A stretch of DNA of 64,000 nucleotides from Massilia eburnea. Its GTDB lineage: Bacteria > Pseudomonadota > Gammaproteobacteria > Burkholderiales > Burkholderiaceae_D. Made by a program: the position numbers and the translations under genes. Below are positions 34,757 to 43,948 of this stretch, piece after piece. The stretch's first letter is position 1. Every line of letters starts with the position of its first letter. Where the stretch lies: positions 1 through 64,000 of the forward strand of contig NZ_WNKX01000026.1 of the NCBI RefSeq assembly GCF_009720745.1, read 5' to 3'. The notes beneath the pieces are model-generated. The model did not search any database, was not told the DNA's origin, and worked only from the letters and a program-made list of their open reading frames with translations.

Positions 34757-35232
34757 ACAAGCGTAGGCAGCAAGGCTTTGGCTATATCGCCGCAATCGTC
34801 ATCGTTGTCGTGCTGTCGGCGCTGGGCGTCGCTGCGGCACGCCTGTCGACGACGCAGCAGACGGGCGCCAACCAGGACCTGCTTTCTTCCCGCGCATGGC
34901 AGGCTGCACGCGCCGGCACCGAATGGGGAATGTATCGCGCCTTGCGCCAGCAAAGCTGCGCGGCGGCGACCACTATCAATGTGGGGAATGGATTTAACGT
35001 GACGGTGAAATGCGATTCGGCGGTTTTTTTCGAAGGTGAGGTTGAGAACCCACCGGGCACCGTTCAGCCACAGAGCAAAACTGCGTTCACCATTACGGCA
35101 ACTGCCTGCAATTCCGCCGCTTGCCCGGATAACGCGCGCGCCGTCGACCTTGAATATACTGAGCGCAGCCGTGTCGTGACGGCTTGCTCGCTGAACGATG
35201 CTGCGAACAAGCCGAACGGGAAGCCTTGTTAG
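34753..35232 (+). CDS. mshP: Minor prepilin-like protein MshP
   Basis: A 159-residue PilX/GspK-like protein with start TTG overlapping the mshO stop (TTGA). The leader NKRRQQG/FGYIAAIVIVVVL lacks the canonical Glu at +5, as usual for MshP-type proteins. Conserved helix SSRAWQAARAGTEWGMYRAL follows. Cys residues lie in QSCAA, KCDSA, ACNSAAC and CSLND. It closes the mshQ operon before a bidirectional terminator. Confidence 0.85.
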   Translation: MNKRRQQGFGYIAAIVIVVVLSALGVAAARLSTTQQTGANQDLLSSRAWQAARAGTEWGMYRALRQQSCAAATTINVGNGFNVTVKCDSAVFFEGEVENPPGTVQPQSKTAFTITATACNSAACPDNARAVDLEYTERSRVVTACSLNDAANKPNGKPC

Positions 35233-35257
35233 ATAAAACCGGGACGGATAAAGAAAA

Positions 35258-35280
35258 AGCCAGGCGGCGCCTGGCTCTTT
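35258..35280. terminator. Bidirectional terminator between mshP and mshA
   Basis: An 8-bp stem (35258-35265 with 35269-35276) around the loop GGC is flanked by A residues on the left and CTTT on the right. It lies between the convergent mshP and mshA genes and can end both transcripts. Confidence 0.8.
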
Positions 35281-35295
35281 CCTTGGATCTTTCGA

Positions 35296-35808
35296 TCAGC
35301 AGCTGCCTGGAGCCGGAGGATTGGTAATGACAGGCACTGCGCCCGAAGTCGATTCGGTATAACGGATGAAGCAGGTCGAGCCAGTCGGCGAGCCTGAAAC
35401 ACTTTTGGGGATGATGGCGATTTCGGTACCGCTCGTCGTTGGAGTATTGGCATCGCCAGCGTTACCGGGATTGATCGTCACGTAATCGGCATCGGTAATG
35501 CCCGCTGCGGTCAGCAGCGCAGCCGATGCGGTCGGAAAGCCGCGCGCATCCACTGGCACATTCAGGTTGCCTTCAACGCCGACGTTGCCCGCCACGCCCG
35601 TGCCACCGGCCAGCCAGCGGCCATGCACCATGGCGACGGTCGCATTCAGTGCGCCGCGCGCGCCGTTCAGGCTGGCCACGCGTGCATCGCCCCCCAGGTT
35701 GATGAATCGTGGCAGCGCCGTGGCAGCCAGGATGCCGAGGATAACCATGACAACGATCAGTTCGATCAGGGTAAAACCAGACTGCTTAGGGGTCTGAAAC
35801 TGTTTCAT
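35296..35808 (-). CDS. mshA: Major MSHA-type pilin
   Basis: A 170-residue type IVa-like pilin. The leader is KQFQTPKQSG/FTLIELIVVMVILG with Gly at -1 and Glu at +5. The sequence ALPRFINLGGDARVASLNGARGALNATVAMVHGRW is the typical MshA alpha-1 continuation. The C-terminal disulphide pair is in STCFIRY and the terminal Cys. It is the last gene of mshE-G-F-A, 36 bases after mshF, and is probably the main filament subunit. Confidence 0.92.
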   Translation of the reverse strand: MKQFQTPKQSGFTLIELIVVMVILGILAATALPRFINLGGDARVASLNGARGALNATVAMVHGRWLAGGTGVAGNVGVEGNLNVPVDARGFPTASAALLTAAGITDADYVTINPGNAGDANTPTTSGTEIAIIPKSVSGSPTGSTCFIRYTESTSGAVPVITNPPAPGSC

Positions 35809-35844
35809 TAAGCCTCTCCAGATACTTGTAGTGTCGCGGTTTTA

Positions 35845-36381
35845 TTAATCGACTTGTTCCAGGGTCACACCGCCAGGCCCCGGCCCTTCGTGGATATTGG
35901 TGATATTTGAAGGGGCTTGCGCAAATTTTACCTTGAAATTCAAGCGTTTCGCGCCGTTTCCTCCAAAATAGCCTCGCTTATTTAACAGATATGACAAAGT
36001 TGTGGTGGATCGGTCGAAATACCACTGTCCTTCCGCCACCGCGCCGGCTTTGGGCGCATCAAATTCCCCCGCATAATTCGCTGGCCGGCGGTCAAGCCAG
36101 TCCATCGGGTTCTGTTTCGCCAGCGAAGCGATTTCTGCCTCATTCCCCCTTAGATACAACGAAGCAGCCCTGCTAGCAAGGGCCGCACGCAAGCTTGTTA
36201 CAACTTGCGCGGCTGCAAGCCGTTCCCCTTCTTCCTGGTAATACTGCAGCTTGTTCAGCAGGACACCGGTGAGGATGGCAAAAATAATCGCTACAACCGC
36301 AAACTCGAAGTAACCCGAACCGCCCTGCCGCGCATGTTGCAGCAAAGCCACGTTACTTGGCTTGCGATACAACACTCTCAT
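35845..36381 (-). CDS. mshF: MshF-like pilus protein
   Basis: A 178-residue protein with one hydrophobic helix near residues 23-43. Its N-terminus QHARQGGSGYFEFAVVAIIF looks like a modified prepilin leader: cleavage after GG would put Glu at +5 without the usual Phe +1. The segment QNPMDWLDRRPANYAGEF and WYFDRSTTTLSYLLN is characteristic of MshF/MshB-type proteins. It lies between mshG and mshA. The name follows position and pattern and is less secure than its neighbours. Confidence 0.75.
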   Translation of the reverse strand: MRVLYRKPSNVALLQHARQGGSGYFEFAVVAIIFAILTGVLLNKLQYYQEEGERLAAAQVVTSLRAALASRAASLYLRGNEAEIASLAKQNPMDWLDRRPANYAGEFDAPKAGAVAEGQWYFDRSTTTLSYLLNKRGYFGGNGAKRLNFKVKFAQAPSNITNIHEGPGPGGVTLEQVD

Positions 36382-37607
36382 CGGCGCAGCGCCGCCTTGC
36401 CCAGGTCCCAGATCGGCAGGAAGATGCCCAGGGCCAGCACCAGCACCATCGCACCGAGGAAGGTAATCAGGATCGGCTCGATCTGCGAGGCCAGGGTCTT
36501 CAGCTCGTAATCCACCTCGCGTTCATACATTTGCGCGATCTCGTCCATCAGGTCATCCAGCGAACCGGATTCCTCGCCGACGGCGATCATCTGCAACACC
36601 ACCGGCGTAAACACCGCCGCCGTCACCGCCGTACGCAGGATCGATTCGCCGCGCTCCACGCCATCGCGCATCTGCTCAATGCGTGAAGTGAGGAAGGCGT
36701 TGTCGACCGTCTGCGACACGACGGTCAGCGCCTGCACGATCGGCACGCCGCTGCGCGCCGACAGGGAGAAGCTGCGGGCAAAGCGCGCCATCGTCGCCTT
36801 GTGGATGATTTTGCCCGCGATCGGGATGCGCAGTTTGATGCGGTCCCATTCATAGCGGCCCTTGTCGGTCTTGATCCAGGACCGGAATCCGAAATACGCC
36901 CCCACCGCAATCACCAACAGCAGGCCCCAGTAGTGCTGCATGAAGCCGGACGTGGCCAGCAGGATGCGCGTCATCAGCGGCAGCTGGGTGTGGAAACTCT
37001 CGAACACCTTGGCGAATGCCGGGATGACGAATATGTTCACCACCACCATCGCGATCACCATGGCGATCACCACGAAGCTTGGATAGCGCAGTGCTGTCTT
37101 CACCCGCTCGCGCATGTCGCGGTCGAATTCCATGTGCTCGAACAGGCGCAGGAACACCTCTTCCAGCCGGCCCGTCATCTCGCCCACGCGCACCATCGAC
37201 AGGTAGAAGGCGGAGAACACGTCCGGGTGGCGGCGCATCGCCGCCGACAGCTCGCGCCCCGAATCCAGCGATTCGCGCAAATCCTTGATCACGCGGCCGA
37301 AGGCCTTGCTGATGGCCGATTCCTGCAAACCCGCCAGCCCGCGCATGATCGGCACGCCCGATTTGAGCAGCGTGTACATCTGGCGGCTGAACAGCTGCAC
37401 GTCCATCGCATTGACCTTCTTCTCGGTCAAGCGCTCCCACAGCCCTTCTTCGTTCGTCCTGGCGACGGCCTTGGTGACGTTGATTTCGATCGGCGTTACG
37501 CCGGTACTGAACAGCTGGTCCGCCACCGCACCGCTGTCGGCAGCCTCCAGCACACCCTGCATCATTTCGCCGCGTGCGTTGCGGCCCTTGTAGGCGAACA
37601 GCGGCAC
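36378..37607 (-). CDS. mshG: Inner-membrane platform protein MshG (GspF/PilC family)
   Basis: Polytopic protein of 409 residues on which pilin extraction takes place. It shows two GspF repeats (about 70-195 and 270-395), each followed by membrane helices. Motifs AMDVQLFSRQMYTLLKSGVPIM and the second repeat ARSFSLSARSGVPIVQAL are typical. ATGA overlap with mshF and one base between mshE and mshG show coupling. Confidence 0.93.
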   Translation of the reverse strand: MPLFAYKGRNARGEMMQGVLEAADSGAVADQLFSTGVTPIEINVTKAVARTNEEGLWERLTEKKVNAMDVQLFSRQMYTLLKSGVPIMRGLAGLQESAISKAFGRVIKDLRESLDSGRELSAAMRRHPDVFSAFYLSMVRVGEMTGRLEEVFLRLFEHMEFDRDMRERVKTALRYPSFVVIAMVIAMVVVNIFVIPAFAKVFESFHTQLPLMTRILLATSGFMQHYWGLLLVIAVGAYFGFRSWIKTDKGRYEWDRIKLRIPIAGKIIHKATMARFARSFSLSARSGVPIVQALTVVSQTVDNAFLTSRIEQMRDGVERGESILRTAVTAAVFTPVVLQMIAVGEESGSLDDLMDEIAQMYEREVDYELKTLASQIEPILITFLGAMVLVLALGIFLPIWDLGKAALRR

Positions 37608-37608
37608 G

Positions 37609-39315
37609 TCAATCCTCTAACTGGTTGCTGATGCGCATGGCTTCCGCCACCGTCGTACGGCCCTGGACCACCAGCTGCACGGCGTGACGGCGCAGGGTCT
37701 GGCCATCCATCTGCTGTGCGGCCGCTTTCAGGAACACGGCGGGATCGACGTCGTTGGCCGCATCCACCACGGCTTGCGTCATTTCCAGCAGCTCGTACAC
37801 GCCGGTACGGCCACGGTAGCCCAGGCCATTGCAATGCGAGCAGCCCTTGCCGTGGAAGTAGCGGCCCATGTCGACCTTGTCCTTCAGTTCAAGGCTGAGC
37901 CATTCATGCTCGTTCGGCGTCAGCTCATACGGCGTGGTGCAGGATTCGCAAATCACGCGCAGCAGTCGCTGCGCCAGCACGGCCTGCAGCGAGCTGCCTA
38001 CCATATAGCGCGGCACGCCCATATCCATCAGCCGCAGCGGGGTGCTGGCGGCATCGTTGGTGTGCAGGGTTGACAGCACCAGGTGGCCGGTCATGGCGGC
38101 GCGCAGGCCAATGGAGGCAGTTTCCTGGTCGCGCATCTCGCCGACCAGCACGATGTCCGGGTCCTGGCGCAGTGCGGAGCGCAGCACACGCGCAAAATCC
38201 AGTTCGATCTTTTCATTCACCTGGACCTGGTTGATGCCGGCCAGGCGGTATTCAACAGGATCTTCAACGGTGATCAGCTTCTTCTCCATCGAATTCAATT
38301 CGGCCAGCGCACAGTACAGCGTGGTGGTCTTGCCGCTGCCGGTAGGACCGGTGACCAGTACCAGGCCGTTCGGTCGGGCGACGATGGCACGGAACTTGTC
38401 GAGCAGCGGCTTGGGCATGCCGATGGCGTCCAGCCGCAAGGTCATGCCGCTCTGGTTCAGCAAACGCATCACGATCGATTCCCCATACTGTGTCGGCATG
38501 GTCGAAATACGGACGTCGATGCGGGCGTTCTTGACGCGCACGGCAAAGCGGCCATCCTGCGGCAGGCGCTTCTCGGAAATGTCCAGGTCGGACATCAGTT
38601 TCAGGCGCAGGGCCAGTGCAGGCGCGATCTTGATATCGGCTTCCGTCTGCAGGTGCAGCACGCCGTCGATGCGGAAGCGGATCTGCAGCCGGCCTTCCTG
38701 CGGCTCGATGTGGATGTCCGAAGCGCGCACTTGCGCCGCATCGTCGAACAGCGATTGCAGCAGCTTGACCACCGGCGCTTCTTCCAGGCCGGGACTGGCG
38801 GCTGCCAGCGCGCCGAAGTCCACCGAGCCTTCGCCCATCTCCTGTTCCAGCTCGCGCGCCAGGCCGGAAATGTCCTCCGTGCGGCGGTAGATGCGGTCAA
38901 TGGCGGCCAGCACCTCGGTCTCGTTGACCACGGCCAGCTCAATGGTCTGCTTCAGCAGGCGGGAAATCTCGTCGTACGCAAACAGGTCGGTTGGGTCGGA
39001 CAGTCCGACCAGCATGGTGCCCTTGCGGTCTTCCAGTACCAGGGCGCGGAAGCGGCGCGCCTGCGTTTCCGGCAACAGCCGCACCAGGTCCGTATTGATC
39101 TGGTAAAACTTGAGGTTGATGTAGGGGATGTTCAGCTGGCGCGCCAGTGCGCCGGAAATCTGTTCTTCAGTGACAAAGCCGTGTTCGACGAATACCCGCC
39201 CCAGTTTGCGGCCGCTGCGTTTCTGCTCCGCCAGCGCCATGCCCAGCTGTTCTTCCGACAGCAGCTTTTGCTGCACCAGGATCTCACCTAAACGAACCTT
39301 TTCCGGCCTCGTCAT
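37609..39315 (-). CDS. mshE: MSHA pilus extension ATPase MshE with c-di-GMP-binding MshEN domain
   Basis: Hexameric GspE/PilB-type ATPase that drives pilus polymerisation. ATG 39313-39315, preceded by GGGGAA, gives 568 residues. The N-terminal MshEN domain has two c-di-GMP motifs: RLGEILVQQKLLSEEQL at residue 8, and KLGRVFVEHGFVTEEQI near 37. The ATPase core has Walker A TGPTGSGKTTT (about 322), the Asp box and Walker B VLVGEMRDQET, and the His box. A CxxC-CxxC zinc module (CESC, CSHC) is at the C-terminus. The MshEN domain implies direct activation by c-di-GMP. Confidence 0.95.
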   Translation of the reverse strand: MTRPEKVRLGEILVQQKLLSEEQLGMALAEQKRSGRKLGRVFVEHGFVTEEQISGALARQLNIPYINLKFYQINTDLVRLLPETQARRFRALVLEDRKGTMLVGLSDPTDLFAYDEISRLLKQTIELAVVNETEVLAAIDRIYRRTEDISGLARELEQEMGEGSVDFGALAAASPGLEEAPVVKLLQSLFDDAAQVRASDIHIEPQEGRLQIRFRIDGVLHLQTEADIKIAPALALRLKLMSDLDISEKRLPQDGRFAVRVKNARIDVRISTMPTQYGESIVMRLLNQSGMTLRLDAIGMPKPLLDKFRAIVARPNGLVLVTGPTGSGKTTTLYCALAELNSMEKKLITVEDPVEYRLAGINQVQVNEKIELDFARVLRSALRQDPDIVLVGEMRDQETASIGLRAAMTGHLVLSTLHTNDAASTPLRLMDMGVPRYMVGSSLQAVLAQRLLRVICESCTTPYELTPNEHEWLSLELKDKVDMGRYFHGKGCSHCNGLGYRGRTGVYELLEMTQAVVDAANDVDPAVFLKAAAQQMDGQTLRRHAVQLVVQGRTTVAEAMRISNQLED

Positions 39316-39495
39316 ACACGCTTCCCCGATCACAAATATCCGTTGGCATTGTATGCGAACGAATCATGCAAGCATAGCAAAACCCGTTAATAGATACACC
39401 ATAGTCCGGAGGCGTGGCTGACGGGCGACGAATTCTTGCGATACGTGCTCCAATTGCAGGGCCCCTACCAACCAATCCAATGCCTGCACGCCGCC

Positions 39496-40380
39496 ATGTA
39501 CCAGCAACATTTTGGCCTGCAAGAGGCCCCTTTCGGCATTACGCCGAACCCCGCCTTCTTTTATAGCGGGAATACGCGCGGGGAGATATTGTCCGCCCTG
39601 CTCTACGCTGTCACCCTTGGCGAAGGCATCGTCAAGGTGACGGGCGAAGTAGGCTGCGGCAAGACCATGTTGTGCCGCATGCTGGAGGCCCGTTTGCCGC
39701 GCGGCGTGGATGTGCTTTATCTCGTCAACCCGACATTGGGACCGCAGGAAGTCCTGCACGCCATCGCCGCCGAGCTGGGACTGGACACCAGCGGCCGCCG
39801 CGCCGATGAAGTGTTGCGCGCATTGCACGGCGAACTCATTGCCCGCCACGCAACCGGCCATCGCGTCGTGCTGCTGGTTGAGGAAGCGCAGGCCATGCCG
39901 CTGGAAACGCTGGAAGAAGTGCGCCTGCTGACCAACCTTGAAACCGCGCGCAGCAAGCTGCTGCAGATCGTGCTGTTCGGCCAGCCCGAACTGGACCAGC
40001 ACCTTTCCCTGCCCCGCATGCGCCAGCTGCGCGAACGCATCACGCACAGCTTCAACGTACCGCCCATGCCGCGCGACCAGATCCCCTACTTCCTGTCGCA
40101 CCGGCTGCGCGCGGCCGGCTACCATGGGCCGGAATTGTTCAGCCGCGGCGCGGTCAGGCTGATTGCGCGCGGATCGGAAGGGATCGTTCGCCGCATCAAT
40201 GTGCTGGCGGACAAGGCGCTGATGGCGGCTTTTGCCGACGATTTGCCTTACGTTAATTCTTACCATGTGCGCCAGGCCATCGAAGACAGCCGCTATTCGT
40301 GCGCGGCCGTCCTGGGCAATCGCAGTATGATCGCCTTCGATAGACTCCTGGCAATTTGCCTCAGGCGGCGACCAACATGA
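39496..40380 (+). CDS. Second-locus ExeA/MshM-like AAA ATPase
   Basis: First gene of the second pilus-like operon. ATG 39496 gives YQQHFGLQEAPFGITP, matching the MshM N-terminus residue for residue in pattern. Walker A GEVGCGKT is at 50-57. Walker B reads VVLLVEEAQAM, with Glu where MshM has Asp. FGQPELDQHL and RERITHSFNVPPM follow. The product has 294 residues without a C-terminal membrane helix as strong as in MshM. Stop overlaps the secretin ATG (ATGA). It diverges from mshE across 180 bases. Confidence 0.88.
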   Translation: MYQQHFGLQEAPFGITPNPAFFYSGNTRGEILSALLYAVTLGEGIVKVTGEVGCGKTMLCRMLEARLPRGVDVLYLVNPTLGPQEVLHAIAAELGLDTSGRRADEVLRALHGELIARHATGHRVVLLVEEAQAMPLETLEEVRLLTNLETARSKLLQIVLFGQPELDQHLSLPRMRQLRERITHSFNVPPMPRDQIPYFLSHRLRAAGYHGPELFSRGAVRLIARGSEGIVRRINVLADKALMAAFADDLPYVNSYHVRQAIEDSRYSCAAVLGNRSMIAFDRLLAICLRRRPT

Positions 40381-42188
40381 AGAACCTTGCGGCTATCCTG
40401 TCGTGTGTCCTGCTTGCCGCCTGCGCCGCGCCCAAGCTTCCCTTATCGCCCACACACATCAGTGAAGCTGAACCGGTGGCCGGCGCGATCCCGGAACCGG
40501 TGCAGCAGAGCGCTGTATTGGCGCCGCCCCGTCCAGCCGCGCGGCAAGAAACGTATAGTGTTTCGGTGCACCGCGTGCCGGTGCAATCGGTGCTGTTTGC
40601 GCTGGCGCGCGACGCTGGGCTGAATGTAGACGTGCATCCCTCAGTCGAAGGCATCGTGACCCTGAACGCGCTGGACCAGACCTTGCCGCAGCTACTTGAA
40701 CGGATCGGCAAACAGGTCGACATGCGCTACGAACTGCAAGGCAAGAACCTGGTGGTGCTGCCGGACCAGCCCTACTGGAACCACTACAAGATCGACTACG
40801 TCAATATCGCGCGCAGCACCAACAGCAGCGTGAATATCGCGACGCAGATTTCCACCACGGGCGGCTCGGCGGCCGGCAACGTGAACGCTTCCAACCCGGT
40901 CGAGGCGGCGGGCGCGTCGCTGACCAGCGGCGGCAACAACAATTCGACCACCTCGGTTGCCAACCGGTCGGACAACAATTTCTGGTACAGCCTGGAAAAG
41001 AATGTGCGCGACATGCTGCGCCCCACCACGCTGAACGACCCGCTCGCCGATCCGCTGGCCCAGATGCGCGAGCAAGCCAATGCGATGCTGCAGCAGATGC
41101 AGGCCGGACCGGGCGCAAACACGACTTATCCCGGCGCACAGGCAGCGGCGGCGCAGAACCGCGCCCCGGTTGGCGGCGCAGCCGGCAATACGGCTTTCGG
41201 CGCCGGCTCCACTGGCCAGGCGCGCGGCTCCCCTTCCGTCATCGCCAACCCAGAAGGCGGCTTGCTGTCGGTGCGTGCGACCAGCAGGCAGCATGAGAAG
41301 GTGCAGGAATTCCTCGACATCATCATGTCCACCGCCAAACGCCAGGTCATGATTGAGGCCACCATCATCGAAGTCAAGCTCAGCGACCAGTACCAGCAAG
41401 GCATCAATTGGGCACGCATCAACGGCAATGGCAAGCTTGGGCAGGGACAAGTGGGCACCGCAGCGCTGCCATCGGGCGTCGCCCCTTTGACCTCGCCAGG
41501 TTTCTTCATCTTTGATTACGCCAACCCCACTACCCGGTTCGGCAATATCACCGCCACCATCCAGCTGCTCGAGTCCTTCGGCAAAGTGAAGGTTCTCAGC
41601 AGCCCGAAAATCAGCGTGCTGAATAACCAGACAGCCCTGCTGAAAGTGGTCGACAACAACATCTTCTTCACGCTCAAGGTTACGCCTGCCGTGCTGACGT
41701 CAACCGGCACCATCGCCACGCCGGCCACCTACGAGTCCAAGGTTGAAACGGTGCCGGTGGGATTTGTGATGAGCGTCACGCCGCAAATTTCCGCCGACGA
41801 TGAGGTGACGCTGAACGTACGGCCAACCATTACGCGGATCGTCGATTACGTCGAAGACCCCAATCCGGAGCTGCGCAAGCAGAACGTGATCAGCCGCGTT
41901 CCCGTGATACAGGCGCGTGAAATGGAATCCATCCTCAAGGTGTCGAGCGGGCAGGTCGCGGTCATGGGCGGCTTGATGCAGGATTCGGTCGACAACAAGA
42001 AGGATGCCATTCCGGTGCTGGGTTCCGTGCCGGTGCTGGGCAGCCTGTTCTCCTATCGCAACGAGACTGCCAGCAAGACGGAACTGGTGATCTTCCTGCG
42101 GCCGGTGGTGGTGAAGGACGCCAGTCTCGCCGGTGACTTCCGCGACTACCGCTACCTCGTGCCCGCGCGGCCGGCGGAGGGTCTATGA
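40377..42188 (+). CDS. Second-locus secretin (MshL/PilQ-like lipoprotein)
   Basis: Outer-membrane secretin of 603 residues. A lipoprotein signal ends in LLAAC near residue 16. STN/N0-type domain SVSVHRVPVQSVLFALARDAG runs from about 60, then a Ser/Gly/Asn linker, N-domains and the secretin core. The core has VMIEATIIEVKLSDQYQQGINW and the end VLGSVPVLGSLFSYRNETASKTELVIFLRP. It resembles MshL in domain order but lacks the long poly-Asn linker. It is coupled to flanking genes by ATGA overlaps. Confidence 0.9.
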   Translation: MKNLAAILSCVLLAACAAPKLPLSPTHISEAEPVAGAIPEPVQQSAVLAPPRPAARQETYSVSVHRVPVQSVLFALARDAGLNVDVHPSVEGIVTLNALDQTLPQLLERIGKQVDMRYELQGKNLVVLPDQPYWNHYKIDYVNIARSTNSSVNIATQISTTGGSAAGNVNASNPVEAAGASLTSGGNNNSTTSVANRSDNNFWYSLEKNVRDMLRPTTLNDPLADPLAQMREQANAMLQQMQAGPGANTTYPGAQAAAAQNRAPVGGAAGNTAFGAGSTGQARGSPSVIANPEGGLLSVRATSRQHEKVQEFLDIIMSTAKRQVMIEATIIEVKLSDQYQQGINWARINGNGKLGQGQVGTAALPSGVAPLTSPGFFIFDYANPTTRFGNITATIQLLESFGKVKVLSSPKISVLNNQTALLKVVDNNIFFTLKVTPAVLTSTGTIATPATYESKVETVPVGFVMSVTPQISADDEVTLNVRPTITRIVDYVEDPNPELRKQNVISRVPVIQAREMESILKVSSGQVAVMGGLMQDSVDNKKDAIPVLGSVPVLGSLFSYRNETASKTELVIFLRPVVVKDASLAGDFRDYRYLVPARPAEGL

Positions 42189-43942
42189 GCCTGCTCATGC
42201 AAGCACTGCGCAAGGCCGAGCGCGCCCGTTCCCATTCCGGCGACGAACATGAGCAGGAGCACCCGTTCGGCCAGGATGCCGTGCCGTCGCCGCCGCCAAT
42301 CGAAGGGGGACCGGCATTTGCCGTCATGCCGGACGCCTGGCGCCTCGAACCTCTTGACGCGGAGCCGCCGGTAATCGCAGCGGAAGAAGCGGTGCACGAT
42401 CCGGTGCCGCCCCAGGCGCGCCACGAGGCATCCCGCCGGCGCCGCAACATTTCGCCATCCACGGGAAATTACACGGCGGAAGACGCCGGGCCGGCGAGTG
42501 CAGCAGGAGCTGCCACAGTTGGCGAAGGCCTGCCGCTGGATGCCAACGGCGCGGACGGAACTGCGGGCAGCCGCATGGACGAACGCGGTTCCGGCGGACT
42601 CCGCTCGGGTGAGCGCTCCTTCGACGATCGCGGCCTCGCCGACCGCGGCCCAGGCAGCCACGATGCAGGCGTGCGCAGCCCCGGCGCTCGCCCGCCAGCC
42701 CCGCCGCGCGCCATCGCGTCATCCCAGCGCAGGCTGATGATACTCGCAGGAGCATTGGCCGCCCTCATGGCGGTATTTGCTTTCATTTATTGGCGCGCAG
42801 TTTCCGGCCCCGGCCCAGGCGCGCGCTTGCCCATGGTTCCGATGCCGGCGCCCGGCGCCGCGCCAGCGCCATTGCCGGGGGATGGACAGCAAATATCTGC
42901 CATTCCAGTGACGCCTGATGTCGGCGCGCCTGGCAGCGGTCTCGTACCGCCGGCCTCCGGGAACGCAGCTCCAGCCGCGCCGGCCGCAGCGGCCACGCCA
43001 GCGACGCCTGCAGCCGCCGCCCCCGCCAGCAAGCCCCGCGCTGGCGTAACGATCCCAACGCCTGAGCAACTTGCCGCCATTTCCGACCCTGCGATCCGGG
43101 CGGAAGCCATGCGTGATGCGGCGGAGCGCTCCGCCCGCCAGGCCACGATGGAGGGCGCGCCACCGTCCAGCGCCGCCACACCGATCGAAGCAGCCGCGGC
43201 GCCCGAACCCATTGAAATCAAGCAGCACCGCCAAACACCGCGCCCCGCCGTCCAGGGCGTGGCAGCTGCATCCGCCAGGCCGGCGAACACGGGGAAAGAA
43301 AGAACGGCGCTGCCAACGGCAGTCGGCGAAAATGGCGATGTGCGCTTCGTCCGCAGCAAAGACACGAGCCAGGTGGCGCCGCCAATCCAGCATGGTTACG
43401 CGGCCCTGCAAGCCGGAGACCTGGCGACAGCGCGCCAGCAATACGACCTTGCCCTGCTCCAGGATCCCACCAACCGCGACGCCCTGCTCGGCTCCGCCGC
43501 AGTTGCCATGCGCGAACACGACGGCAACCAGGCATCCGCCAACTACCTGCGCCTGCTGGAACTTGACCCGAACGATCCGGAAGCACTGGCCGGCCTGGCC
43601 GAACTCCACCCCGGCGACTTGCAGGCGAACGAGATCAAGCTGCGAGGCCTGGCAAGGCAGCATCCCGAATCGGGGCCCGTGCAGTTCGCCCTGGGCAACC
43701 TGTACGCCCGCCAAGGCCGTTGGCCGGAGGCCCAGCAAAGCTACTTCCGCGCCTTCACCGCCGTGCCCAACAACGCTGACTACGCTTTCAACCTCGGCGT
43801 CGGGCTGGACCGCATGAACCAGCCACGACTGGCGAAGACCTACTACCGGCGCGCACTGGAACTGGCGCAAGCCAGCCCGCCCGGCTTCAACGTCGATGCG
43901 GTGCGCAAGCGTTTGCAGGTGCTGGAAGCGCCGGCGCAATAA
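42185..43942 (+). CDS. Second-locus TPR protein (MshN-like)
   Basis: A 585-residue protein with N-terminus SLLMQALRKAERARS, which recalls the first residues of MshN/GspB-type proteins. A membrane helix lies near 181-200 (LMILAGALAALMAVFAFIYW). It is preceded by a low-complexity cytoplasmic stretch and followed by a Pro/Ala-rich periplasmic linker. C-terminal TPRs run from about 395 to the end (HGYAALQAGDLATARQQYDLAL, then NRDALLGSAAVAMREHD). Position matches MshN in the first locus. ATGA overlap with the secretin; six bases before the ATPase gene. Confidence 0.85.
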   Translation: MSLLMQALRKAERARSHSGDEHEQEHPFGQDAVPSPPPIEGGPAFAVMPDAWRLEPLDAEPPVIAAEEAVHDPVPPQARHEASRRRRNISPSTGNYTAEDAGPASAAGAATVGEGLPLDANGADGTAGSRMDERGSGGLRSGERSFDDRGLADRGPGSHDAGVRSPGARPPAPPRAIASSQRRLMILAGALAALMAVFAFIYWRAVSGPGPGARLPMVPMPAPGAAPAPLPGDGQQISAIPVTPDVGAPGSGLVPPASGNAAPAAPAAAATPATPAAAAPASKPRAGVTIPTPEQLAAISDPAIRAEAMRDAAERSARQATMEGAPPSSAATPIEAAAAPEPIEIKQHRQTPRPAVQGVAAASARPANTGKERTALPTAVGENGDVRFVRSKDTSQVAPPIQHGYAALQAGDLATARQQYDLALLQDPTNRDALLGSAAVAMREHDGNQASANYLRLLELDPNDPEALAGLAELHPGDLQANEIKLRGLARQHPESGPVQFALGNLYARQGRWPEAQQSYFRAFTAVPNNADYAFNLGVGLDRMNQPRLAKTYYRRALELAQASPPGFNVDAVRKRLQVLEAPAQ

Positions 43943-43948
43943 AGCACC

